A stretch of 64,000 nucleotides of DNA from Anisakis pegreffii (lineage: Eukaryota > Nematoda > Chromadorea > Rhabditida > Anisakidae): NCBI GenBank assembly GCA_035041965.1, contig JAPYMA010003059.1, forward strand, positions 54,164 through 118,163, in the 5' to 3' direction. Positions 53,919 through 64,000 of the stretch are shown here, piece by piece. Positions within the stretch are counted from its first letter, which is position 1, and each line of letters opens with the position of its first letter. The position numbers and the translations under genes are program-made. The notes beneath the pieces are model-generated. The model was not told the DNA's origin. It ran no database searches and saw only the letters and a program-made list of their open reading frames with translations.

Positions 53919-55015
53919 TCATTCTTGCACAATATCATGTTTTTCATCAGCTGCACACACCCGTAATCATTCGTTGCCGTTTTGTTTTGTTCGATATATT
54001 GTTAACTTTGTTATTATCGAATTGAAAATGTTATTGTTGAGAGTTTATTTGAAGTGAAAGCTGGTTGTAATGAGTGGGTATATTATTTATTTGATGTTTT
54101 TTGATATAACCGAGATAAATAAACGAGTGATGATGATAGGGTGATGATGTTGCTTAATTTTTGATTGCTCTATTGCAAATGGATGCTCTTGTCGGTTGTT
54201 GGTAAGATAAATGTTAATATTGTTTCTCGTTGGTTTCATTCTCTCGATAAACATTGCATCCAGTTCGTTTTATTGCGCTTATGCAGGAAGGCAAATGTCA
54301 TTTTACGGGTGATAAATACGACACTGGTTATTAGTAAGTATTATTTGGATATCGAGTGGTTGTTTCGTCAATCGCAGTGAGCGATCGGCGGAATATTTAT
54401 TTTATTAGAGTAACGATTACTCATTGAATTGGTATTTGACTGATAGTGAGTTTAGTTATGCAAAGTATTCACGGCGACTAATTACTTACTCGGTTGTGTT
54501 CGGTTGGCCTACTCGCCTAGCCAGCGGGGTGACGGCGTAAATTGAGGCTAAAACAATGTGCACGGAAACACTGCGAACATTGTGGCCAGCAACGTTATAA
54601 ACGTTTGATAGCCTGGCCAATCCAGGTAAAAAGAACGACACTGAATGAATTTGAATGAGATTGAGTGTGTTCGATTCAGATATGAGATTGGTGTGTGAGT
54701 GTGAAGGAAATCTGGTTTTGTGTGTTGTGCTGCTTCTTTGGTACGGTCACCTTGAATGATGATGCAAATAACAGTTGCATTATTTGGCGAGCTGTCACTC
54801 CGCTCATAGTTGGCGAAATGGCTGCAAAGCATACTAAATCGCTCATTCAAAGTGACGTTCGCAAATGCCCAGCAGGTGGTTCGCATTGGCTATAGTATGC
54901 CGATAGAAATTTAAGTCTATAGAAAACGCCGTTGATGTTGCGGCAATGACAATGAAACGAGCACTCAAAAGTTGATTAGTGATCAACTTTAAGAAGAAAT
55001 CTTAAAGTTTAAGAA
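53919..55015. other. Intergenic eef-2 to mrpl-9
   Basis: Begins with the eef-2 3' UTR and its poly(A) signal (54118-54123). The remaining 0.9 kb has short frames only; a 66-codon + frame at 54695-54895 is not supported. Confidence 0.5.
54118..54123 (+). terminator. Poly(A) signal of eef-2
   Basis: AATAAA 200 bp after the eef-2 stop. Confidence 0.6.
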
Positions 55016-56331
55016 ATGATTTTGAAACAGGCTTTATGGCTCAGCAAGCCAGTGGCTGGGCTGGTGTTGAGACAGTCGGTTCGGGTGAGTGAGTGCAATT
55101 GTTGCATGATTATTATTTAATTTATTTAATCTTGATTAATTAATATAATTTAATTAATTCTTAATTAATGAACATTCATTTAATACAAATTGGTTAACAA
55201 AACGGAATAAGCGACTGGTGAGATGTTTTGAAGGACGATCAAGTGATAAAGGCCGTGTTTTTGCAGAGCACATGGATCTTGAATCGCATTTACAATGGCA
55301 GTGACTTTATTGTGTGTGATGAAATGGGAAGGTTACCGAAAGAGTCGACGCATCTACCGAATATGATGAAGTACGAAGTGATCGATTTCGAGTCGAAGCA
55401 TCCAGCTGGTCCGATTAAAGTGATTTTGTTGCAGGATGTTGAAAGTTAGTTGTTCGTTCGTTTTATAAATGCGTTTTATTGCCATTAAATCAGCTCTGAT
55501 TTGAAAAATTAATGAGCAGTGATTGGTCATCAGTATGATGTTGTCGAGGTGGATCGGAAGGTGGCACGAACAGATCTGATACCGAGCCGTAAGGCGGTTT
55601 ACGCGTCTCCGTTTGATTTGACTTATTATGCAGCCATCAAAGAGGTACACTTTTTCATTTGACCGTCTGTTTTGTTGGAATGTTGGCGTACAGCAAGAAG
55701 TAACGTTGTGAAATTAAGGCCAACAAGGAGGAGCTGGCCTCACGAATACGCATTCCGTATGAATATGTGAACATTGGACGACATTTAATGAAACTGATAG
55801 TACGGATACAAGTATCGATGGATAACAGCTGGGTGAGCGATGAGAACATAATTAAGTGTGCTCTGAGAAATGAGGTAAGAGTCGTTGTTGATTGATTGTG
55901 CGATTGCGATAATGCTAACTGCAGAATGTGATCGTCACTGATGAGAAGAGGACGGTGTTTGTGGATGAAGCGAGTGCCATAAAAGGACCGAATTTCGAGA
56001 TGGAGGCGCGTTTGATTCGCTTTTATGTGGTGATTTCTGGTCGATATATAGTGCCGATGCTGGGCAGGATATCACACATCTGTGCAGATGATTCGAAACA
56101 GGTTGGTTTTTGACTGAGAGAGAGAGTTGTAGACGATAAGCCTCTGTCTGGCCACATAGTTATGAATAATACGCGTAATTCTTACAGGTGATTTATCCAG
56201 AATCGACGACATTAACTGCGAACGAATTATCGAAGTGTGGTATTGTGGAGGAAGAGCCGTATTATCATAGTGCATCTGAAATCGACGATTCGTTTGATGT
56301 GGTTTCATTTATGAAGAGTCGTAGACGATGA
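55016..56331 (+). CDS. mrpl-9: Mitochondrial ribosomal protein bL9m (6 exons)
   Basis: Large-subunit protein of the mitochondrial ribosome. Exons 55016-55084, 55267-55444, 55520-55644, 55719-55874, 55925-56101 and 56188-56331 give 282 residues. Exon 1 encodes MILKQALWLSKPVAGLVLRQ plus SVR, an amphipathic basic sequence without acidic residues, as expected of a mitochondrial presequence. The body matches animal MRPL9: TWILNRIY, LPKESTHLPNMMKYEVIDFE, IKVILLQDVE, then HQYDVVEVDRKVARTDLIPS and RKAVYASPFDL (the bL9 signature region). The frame MAQQASGW.. across exon 1 is the wrong phase for exon 2. Intron 2 has the donor GTTAGT. AATAAA at 56388. Confidence 0.92.
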
Positions 56332-57088
56332 TTGATCTTATTTTGTGACATAGTTAATTATGGTTGTTTTTGTTTTGATGTGCAATGAATAAACAATTGA
56401 ATTGATTTGGTAAAGGTTATCAGTGGCACTGAACAAGCACCGATGCTGCTTTATATTTTTGAATTTGAGTGTTGTTCATTTGAATGTGATGCTGTCGTAA
56501 ACAGCTGGGATTCACTGGAACAATAACATTTATTGGCAAGTGCATACACTGAACTGCTTGGTTATCTTTTATCACAAGACGATCAAAAATCATCTGTTGT
56601 GCAAAGGGATTTTGTCATTTTGTATTCAAACATTGTTTTATGAAGAGAGCAGAGACCTGGCTTTAAGCAGTAATGAAGGTACTTCCATTTTATAATCCAC
56701 TTAGCAGCGATTGTGTTCGTTATCAACACCGTTGATTACGTAGAACATATGAGGTAATTTTATTACTTGTTATCGATTGTTCCATTGTTTTTTAAAACAT
56801 TTGATAAGGCTTCTTCCCTTGAACTGATTCAAATCTTGTGCAGCTAGCAGCCACAGAAATGATGAGATATATGTCCTGGAAGGATACTGCTGTTGATAAG
56901 AGAAAGATTGTGATCGCGGCAAGCGATAAGGGACGATTAAAAAAATGCTTGAATTGTCGTTAAGTCGACTCGAAGCATCTCGTTGAATATAAAAGCATTG
57001 TCATTCTCATTTCACTTCATTAATTCATCTCCGCAACCTAACTCTGCAAGTGTTATTTGCCATTGTTATTGCAGAAGAGACTCAAACA
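56332..57088. other. Intergenic, mrpl-9 to four-TM gene
   Basis: Holds the mrpl-9 poly(A) signal (56388-56393) and about 690 bp without a supported gene. Confidence 0.55.
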
Positions 57089-58129
57089 ATGACGTTCTTC
57101 CCACTGATGCACTACGTCGCCGATGACGTTGACAGACGTCGATATTACTTATGCGGAAAGATCAATCCACAAGTGAGTAGTTATCATTTGTTATTCAGTT
57201 GATAGTATGGTTTCAATTACAGCTATCGGCAGTGTTAGCATCAACAGCATCGTTGTTGATGTATCTGGCGATAATCATCTACATCTGTTCGACGGGATAT
57301 TGGTACATATTCACAACGCTTTTCATTGGAGTGATCTACTGGTCGGAGTATATTACGGGATGTCTGCATATACGCAAATCATTGCTCGATTCATTTATGA
57401 CATTCATGGTTGGTTGGCTTATTATCTGTTGGGCTATTTTAATGCTGAAATGAATTTCAGATGTTCTTCGAGTTGGCTATAGCAGGTCTATTAGGGACGT
57501 TCATTTATTTTACGGTTGCTTCAGGTAGATGATTGATTGATTGATTGATTTAATTGATAACGTTATCAGCGGTGATATTGAATGCTAGTTGTGAACAGAT
57601 GATAACGACACGGAGTACGGAGTGATGGTGGGTGTGCTGTCGCTGTTTTTTGTGCTGAATGCGATCAGTATTCGTATCGTGATCAGGTTCAGCAACTTCG
57701 TTCTGGTCTATTCTCATCTGATCACGCAAAGTCTATCCCAAATCGAGTACGTGCACTTACTTCATTACGAGCCACTGCCCTTATAACTCTGACACCTTAT
57801 AAGTGATGTTTTGTTACAGTTCATCGGAACGCTCATCGTCTCCATCGTCCTCCGAAAAAGAAACACCCAAATCGACCCTCTCCGGTTCAATCCTAACATC
57901 GATCCCAATCAAAGAAGACTCTAGTGAAACTGTGGGCAGCATTGATCATAATCATGATAATACCAACAATAATATTGATAGTTTAAATAATAATAACAAC
58001 AACAATACAGTACTAACAATTAACATCGGTAACAAAGTAAATCCACAACCACAAGAGCAAATAACAACTGCTCAAGGTGGAGATCAACAACCACAACAGA
58101 TCACTGTGAATGTAGTGAAATCAGATTGA
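57089..58129 (+). CDS. Four-transmembrane protein with Ser/Asn-rich tail, family not recognised (5 exons)
   Basis: Exons 57089-57172, 57223-57408, 57461-57524, 57599-57746 and 57820-58129 join in frame to 263 residues. N-terminus: a short hydrophilic head (VADDVDRRRYYLCGKINPQ). Four hydrophobic stretches follow: VLASTASLLMYLAIIIYIC, YIFTTLFIGVIYW.., FFELAIAGLLGTFIYFTV and YGVMVGVLSLFFVLNAISI. An acidic loop DDNDTE lies between TM3 and TM4. The C-terminal 100 residues are Ser-rich, then Asn- and Gln-rich (a run of seven Asn). The head with CGKI followed by four TMs recalls nematode LAPTM-like or DUF-type tetraspan membrane proteins, but this is a guess. The first exon could be preceded by an untranslated one. 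AATAAA at 58175. Confidence 0.75.
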
Positions 58130-58597
58130 TCACTATATTGAGGGATATGATGATATCGTTGAATCAGTGCTTCGAATAAACGTTTTTTGATCGGTGTTGT
58201 TTGCGATTTTATGCGTTCGTTTGTTAACCATCCGTCGTTTCATACCTGACTAGGTCGGGGCGAGGTCGTGTTCAGTTACTTTTGACGGTGTAACAGCGTG
58301 CATTTTAGCCTGTTGCAGATAACAATGAGCTGATGAGTGACTAGACTATTTAGATGTGATAGTGTTGCAGCTTTTCGGAGTAATTGAACATGCTAATAGG
58401 TTTCATTCAAACATCAAAGTATGATTCTCAATTATCAGAGCGAATTGATCAAATAAATTTAGTCTCGTAGCAGATGCTCAAGTTAATTAATGAATTCGAT
58501 CACTGCATCGAACGAGCTATTAAGCATTAATCACGAACTCATTGATTACAGATTGCATTCTATAATAAAACGCAAAAAGAATACGATTACATTGATT
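58130..58597. other. Intergenic, four-TM gene to psf-2
   Basis: Contains the AATAAA at 58175-58180 and no further gene signal. Confidence 0.6.
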
Positions 58598-59491
58598 ATG
58601 AATCCTGAACAGTCTCAATTCGTGGCTGAAAATGAGTGGATTACGGTTGTTATTTGAATTATTTTTTGTCAATATTGTGAATTAAAAAATTTTGTGACTG
58701 ATTATATCGAAAACCGGTTATAAAAGATCGAGAATGGTTCAGATAAAACCGAATTTCACAAGAGATGAGTTGCATTTGATCTGTGGTGATATAGGACCGT
58801 TCGAAGCGTCAGTACCGGTCTCGGTTCCGATCTGGATCGCGGTGCATTTCAAGAAGAGACGCAAATGTCAGATCGTCGTTAGTTTGTTCATTATTGTTTG
58901 AGGTTATTAAATGCCGATAGACCGTTCATAATCAATGTTATCAAGGCACCAGACTGGCTGTCAGTGGATAAGTTGAAAGAGATGATCAAAAATGAAAACG
59001 ATTCACTCAGATTAACGCCGATCCCGAATTGTTTCATGGAAATTGCGCATATCCTCATTGATAATGCAAAGGATGATTTGGATGATGTTGATCAGGTGAT
59101 TATTAACACTGTTTTATTGTTATTATTATTGTTGTTATTATTATGAATTGTGAATGTCATCTGTCATAACGGCAATAATCAATTGATTCAGCTGAAAACC
59201 TACGTTCAAGATCTTTGGGACAAACGAATGGCCAAAATGAATGGATCAGTGCTGAAGTTCCTGGCTGAGGTTTTGAATTTGATATTGATCAATTGTGGCG
59301 AGGCAATTCCGTATCTGATAATACAAATTTTGCAGTCAAGTCCGAGTATTGCTCGTTTGGATAACATAACGCAGATGGAGAGTTGCTATTATAAACCGGC
59401 AATGTTGAGTGCTACAAAGACGATCGCATCCCTGGAAAACACCTTTTATAGGCTGAATCTCGATCTCGATCAGACTCTCAGTTCGCGATGA
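58598..59491 (+). CDS. psf-2: GINS complex subunit Psf2 (5 exons)
   Basis: GINS is part of the CMG replicative helicase in the nucleus. Exons 58598-58645, 58743-58877, 58946-59095, 59192-59269 and 59336-59491 give 188 residues (human 185). Family landmarks: FVAENEWITIKPNF (human FLAEKELVTIIPNF), CGDIGPFEASVPVSVPIWIA, KKRRKCQI, PDWLSVDKLKEM, LTPIPNCFMEIA, VQDLWDKRMAKM, and ARLDNITQME. The 66-nt intron 59270-59335 is in frame and stop-free, so the open frame runs through it; it is called an intron because removing it restores the family spacing between RMAKM and RLDN and it has GT..TTGCAG ends. Three of four donors have T at +3, including GTTAGT in intron 2. AATAAA at 59618. Confidence 0.93.
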
Positions 59492-59954
59492 GCTGCTTGA
59501 TTGTTGCATATTATGTTCAGTATCGCACGTGTTCTTGTCGATAATATCCGTCTTTTTTGAACGATTTTGTCGTTGCCGTTACCTCAATCCGACACTGCTT
59601 GAAATTAAGTTTCTCAGAATAAACTTCTTGACAAAGTTTATGGTTTATCCGACTCTGCAGCAGACCTAATAAAATCGTTTATATTGCATTTGATAGGATG
59701 ATATGTTTTATATGTATGGTGTGATAATGAACAAGTGACTAAAGATTACAAAATCTTTGCCTATTGGTTAATGGACATGAATTTTGAACGGATTATAAAA
59801 ACATTCACGATGAGGCAACGATATGACTGAATGTAAGAACGACAAAACGATTCGTACACCTGAAATTGTGAGCACAGTGAATATTCGAACAGTTCGATCA
59901 GATATTATCAGCATCAGATCATGTCGTTTCCTGATTAAGCTCACATAATCATTG
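59492..59954. other. psf-2 3' flank up to the satellite
   Basis: Contains the psf-2 poly(A) signal (59618-59623). No other feature seen until the inverted 27-bp motif at 59955. Confidence 0.6.
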
Positions 59955-59981
59955 ATTGATCATTGCTCTATAGTGATCAAT
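59955..59981. repeat. Inverted copy of the satellite's 27-bp hairpin motif
   Basis: This is the exact reverse complement of the 27-bp stretch at 60408-60434 that recurs in each satellite unit. The motif has 8-bp arms ATTGATCA/TGATCAAT and an 11-nt loop; only the loop orientation tells the copies apart. It marks the left edge of the array. Confidence 0.85.
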
Positions 59982-60230
59982 GATCCATTGACCGTCGCTG
60001 AAAGCTGGTATAACACTAAAGTATATGTGCCCGCAACGACGCTCAATGGATGTAGAGTTTCCACCACCTTCAAGGCCACCGTAAGCTCAAGTTTGCAGAG
60101 TAACATATTAATTTTTTTGCATCAGTCGATCCAGCCTGATCTCCTCATGCAGAAAAACATAGATTTGGTTGAGTGGTTTTACATTCCTGAGGAGATATAG
60201 CAATTTTCTTAATAGAATGTTGGGTGCTAC
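59982..60230. repeat. Diverged edge copy of the satellite half-unit
   Basis: Resembles the array's second half-unit (CTTCAAGGCCACCGTAAGCT.., TTGCATCAGTCGATCCAGCC, CCTGAGGAGATATAG) but with many substitutions. Edge repeats escaping homogenisation is the usual pattern in satellites. Confidence 0.75.
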
Positions 60231-63200
60231 ATTCAAGGCTACAGTATGCTCAAGTTTGCCCACTAACATAAGAATTTTTTTGCATCATTCGATCCAGCTG
60301 GACCTCTACATTCACAAAAACAAATACTTTGCTGAGCGATTTTGATTTCCTGAGGAGATATAGTCATTTTTCTCATTTCTATAGCGCAGTCGCGCTCATT
60401 CACACAAATTGATCACTATAGAGCAATGATCAATACGTTCATATAGCAATAGGCGGTCTGCGATCTTCAAGCTAACCGTCTTCTCAGCTTTGCCCGGAAA
60501 CATGTGAATTTCTTTTGACCAATCGATCCAGCAGAACCTCTAGATTCAGAATATTGAAAATTTCACTCAGTAATTCCACTTCCTTGAGGAGATGTAGCAA
60601 TTTTCTTAATAGAATGTTGGGTGCTACCTTCAAGGCTACAGTATGCTCAAGTTTGCCCACTAACATATGATTTTATTTGCATGATTCGATCCAGCTGGAC
60701 CTCTACATTCACAAAAACAAATACTTTGCTGAGCGATTTTGATTTCCTGAGGAGATATAGTCATTTTTCTCATTTCTATAGCGCAGCCGCGCTCATTCAC
60801 ACAAATTGATCACTATAGAGCAATGATCAATACGTTCATATAGCAATAGGCGGTCTGCGATCTTCAAGCTAACCGTCTTCTCAGCTTTGCCCGGAAACAT
60901 GTGAATTTCTTTTGACCAATCGATCCAGCAGAACCTCTAGATTCAGAATATTGAAAATTTCACTCAGTAATTCCACTTTCTTGAGGAGATGTAGCAATTT
61001 TCTTAATAGAATGTTGGGTGCTACCTTCAAGGCTACAGTATGCTCAAGTTTGCCCACTAACATATGATTTTTTTGCATGATTCGATCCAGCTGGACCTCT
61101 ACATTCACAAAAACAAATACTTTGCTGAGCGATTTTGATTTCCTGAGGAGATATAGTCATTTTTCTCATTTCTATAGCGCAGCCGCGCTCATTCACACAA
61201 ATTGATCACTATAGAGCAATGATCAATACGTTCATATAGCAATAGGCGGTCTGCGATCTTCAAGCTAACCGTCTTCTCAGCTTTGCCCGGAAACATGTGA
61301 ATTTCTTTTGACCAATCGATCCAGCAGAACCTCTAGATTCAGAATATTGAAAATTTCACTCAGTAATTCCACTTTCTTGAGGAGATGTAGCAATTTTCTT
61401 AATAGAATGTTGGGTGCTACCTTCAAGGCTACAGTATGCTCAAGTTTGCCCACTAACATATGATTTTTTTGCATGATTCGATCCAGCTGGACCTCTACAT
61501 TCACAAAAACAAATACTTTGCTGAGCGATTTTGATTTCCTGAGGAGATATAGTCATTTTTCTCATTTCTATAGCGCAGCCGCGCTCATTCACACAAATTG
61601 ATCACTATAGAGCAATGATCAATACGTTCATATAGCAATAGGCGGTCTGCGATCTTCAAGCTAACCGTCTTCTCAGCTTTGCCCGGAAACATGTGAATTT
61701 CTTTTGACCAATCGATCCAGCAGAACCTCTAGATTCAGAATATTGAAAATTTCACTCAGTAATTCCACTTTCTTGAGGAGATGTAGCAATTTTCTTAATA
61801 GAATGTTGGGTGCTACCTTCAAGGCTACAGTATGCTCAAGTTTGCCCACTAACATATGATTTTTTTGCATGATTCGATCCAGCTGCACCTCTACATTCAC
61901 AAAAACAAATACTTTGCTGAGCGATTTTGATTTCCTGAGGAGATATAGTCATTTTTCTCATTTCTATAGCGCAGCCGCGCTCATTCACACAAATTGATCA
62001 CTATAGAGCAATGATCAATACGTTCATATAGCAATAGGCGGTCTGCGATCTTCAAGCTAACCGTCTTCTCAGCTTTGCCCGGAAACATGTGAATTTCTTC
62101 TGACCAATCGATCCAGCAGAACCTCTAGATTCAGAATATTGAAAATTTCACTCAGTAATTCCACTTCCTTGAGGAGATGTAGCAATTTTCTTAATAGAAT
62201 GTTGGGTGCTACCTTCAAGGCTACAGTATGCTCAAGTTTGCCCACTAACATATGATTTTATTTGCATGATTCGATCCAGCTGGACCTCTACATTCACAAA
62301 AACAAATACTTTGCTGAGCGATTTTGATTTCCTGAGGAGATATAGTCATTTTTCTCATTTCTATAGCGCAGCCGCGCTCATTCACACAAATTGATCACTA
62401 TAGAGCAATGATCAATACGTTCATATAGCAATAGGCGGTCTGCGATCTTCAAGCTAACCGTCTTCTCAGCTTTGCCCGGAAACATGTGAATTTCTTTTGA
62501 CCAATCGATCCAGCAGAACCTCTAGATTCAGAATATTGAAAATTTCACTCAGTAATTCCACTTTCTTGAGGAGATGTAGCAATTTTCTTAATAGAATGTT
62601 GGGTGCTACCTTCAAGGCTACAGTATGCTCAAGTTTGCCCACTAACATATGATTTTTTTGCATGATTCGATCCAGCTGGACCTCTACATTCACAAAAACA
62701 AATACTTTGCTGAGCGATTTTGATTTCCTGAGGAGATATAGTCATTTTTCTCATTTCTATAGCGCAGCCGCGCTCATTCACACAAATTGATCACTATAGA
62801 GCAATGATCAATACGTTCATATAGCAATAGGCGGTCTGCGATCTTCAAGCTAACCGTCTTCTCAGCTTTGCCCGGAAACATGTGAATTTCTTTTGACCAA
62901 TCGATCCAGCAGAACCTCTAGATTCAGAATATTGAAAATTTCACTCAGTAATTCCACTTTCTTGAGGAGATGTAGCAATTTTCTTAATAGAATGTTGGGT
63001 GCTACCTTCAAGGCTACAGTATGCTCAAGTTTGCCCACTAACATATGATTTTTTTTGCATGATTCGATCCAGCTGGACCTCTACATTCACAAAAACAAAT
63101 ACTTTGCTGAGCGATTTTGATTTCCTGAGGAGATATAGTCATTTTTCTCATTTCTATAGCGCAGCCGCGCTCATTCACACAAATTGATCACTATAGAGCA

Positions 63201-64000
63201 ATGATCAATACGTTCATATAGCAATAGGCGGTCTGCGATCTTCAAGCTAACCGTCTTCTCAGCTTTGCCCGGAAACATGTGAATTTCTTTTGACCAATCG
63301 ATCCAGCAGAACCTCTAGATTCAGAATATTGAAAATTTCACTCAGTAATTCCACTTTCTTGAGGAGATGTAGCAATTTTCTTAATAGAATGTTGGGTGCT
63401 ACCTTCAAGGCTACAGTATGCTCAAGTTTCCCCAATAACATATGAATTTTTTGCATGATTCGATCCAGCTGGACCTCTACATTCACAAAAACAAATACTT
63501 TGCTGAGCGATTTTGATTTCCTGAGGAGATATAGTCATTTTTCTCATTTCTATAGCGCAGCCGCGCTCATTCACACAAATTGATCACTATAGAGCAATGA
63601 TCAATACGTTCATATAGCAATAGGCGGTCTGCGATCTTCAAGCTAACCGTCTTCTCAGCTTTGCCCGGAAACATGTGAATTTCTTCTGACCAATCGATCC
63701 AGCAGAACCTCTAGATTCAGAATATTGAAAATTTCACTCAGTAATTCCACTTCCTTGAGGAGATGTAGCAATTTTCTTAATAGAATGTTGGGTGCTACCT
63801 TCAAGGCTACAGTATGCTCAAGTTTGCCCACTAACATATGATTTTATTTGCATGATTCGATCCAGCTGGACCTCTACATTCACAAAAACAAATACTTTGC
63901 TGAGCGATTTTGATTTCCTGAGGAGATATAGTCATTTTTCTCATTTCTATAGCGCAGCCGCGCTCATTCACACAAATTGATCACTATAGAGCAATGATCA
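60231..64000. repeat. Hierarchical tandem satellite, ~396-bp unit (continues past the window)
   Basis: Nine near-identical units between recurrences of the 27-bp motif at about 60408, 60805, 61201, 61597, 61993, 62390, 62786, 63183, 63579 and 63976. Each unit is itself a dimer of two related halves of about 198 bp (TTCAAGCTAACC..GAGGAGATGTAG and TTCAAGGCTACA..GAGGAGATATAG). Units carrying both CCACTTCCTTGAGG and GATTTTATTTGCAT recur as the 1st, 5th and 9th, i.e. every four units (1585-1586 bp). The short open frames repeated in each unit follow from sequence identity and are not genes. Confidence 0.95.

Noticed and set aside
55031..55084. mrpl-9 start at MAQQASGWAG
   Set aside because: Phase does not fit exon 2; the frame from 55016 fits and encodes a mitochondrial-type presequence.
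60484..64000. 75- and 62-codon frames repeated in each satellite unit
   Set aside because: Conserved only because units are near-identical; no start context or domain, and the dimer structure explains them.

Overview
The window is nuclear DNA of a nematode, most likely a chromadorean. It is AT-rich, with short introns ending in TTTCAG-like acceptors. The EEF-2 model is 852 residues and close to the nematode form, there is a PASH-1/DGCR8 gene, and the U1 snRNA is of metazoan type. Exon structures were spliced by eye. A frame check (total CDS divisible by three, no internal stop) holds for every model except claspin, where one junction is open.

Layout: 1-9074 is non-coding with diverged repeats. 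A hexokinase gene (+) lies at 9075-13933, with a hAT-type MITE just after its stop codon. An Nse4 kleisin gene (-) lies at 16548-20108. Next comes an inverted duplication with arms 21743-24090 and 29319-31670. Each arm carries a dead non-LTR retrotransposon fragment and one copy of a secreted Cys-rich gene; the left gene is complete and the right one runs into an assembly gap at 29301-29318. The loop between the arms holds a complete NTAQ1 gene (+, 26973-28575), tRNA-like repeats and a hAT-like element. 31671-36932 looks non-coding.

The right half is gene-dense: pash-1/DGCR8 (-, 36933-41672), claspin (-, 44528-48237), a U1 snRNA (-, 48847-49011), then four co-oriented + strand genes: eef-2 (50110-53918), mitochondrial bL9m (55016-56331), an unrecognised four-TM protein (57089-58129) and GINS subunit psf-2 (58598-59491). 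From 59.95 kb to the window end there is a hierarchical satellite: half-repeats of about 198 bp form a unit of about 396 bp, and a variant pattern recurs every four units (about 1585 bp).

Functionally the genes are housekeeping: glycolysis, N-degron processing, miRNA processing, translation, mitochondrial translation, and genome maintenance (Nse4, claspin, Psf2). The most interesting signal is the U1 snRNA. Its 5' end reads AAACUAACCUG, with A instead of U at position 6, which would pair with donors carrying U at +3. Donors with T at +3, including perfect GTTAGT, are unusually common in the neighbouring genes.
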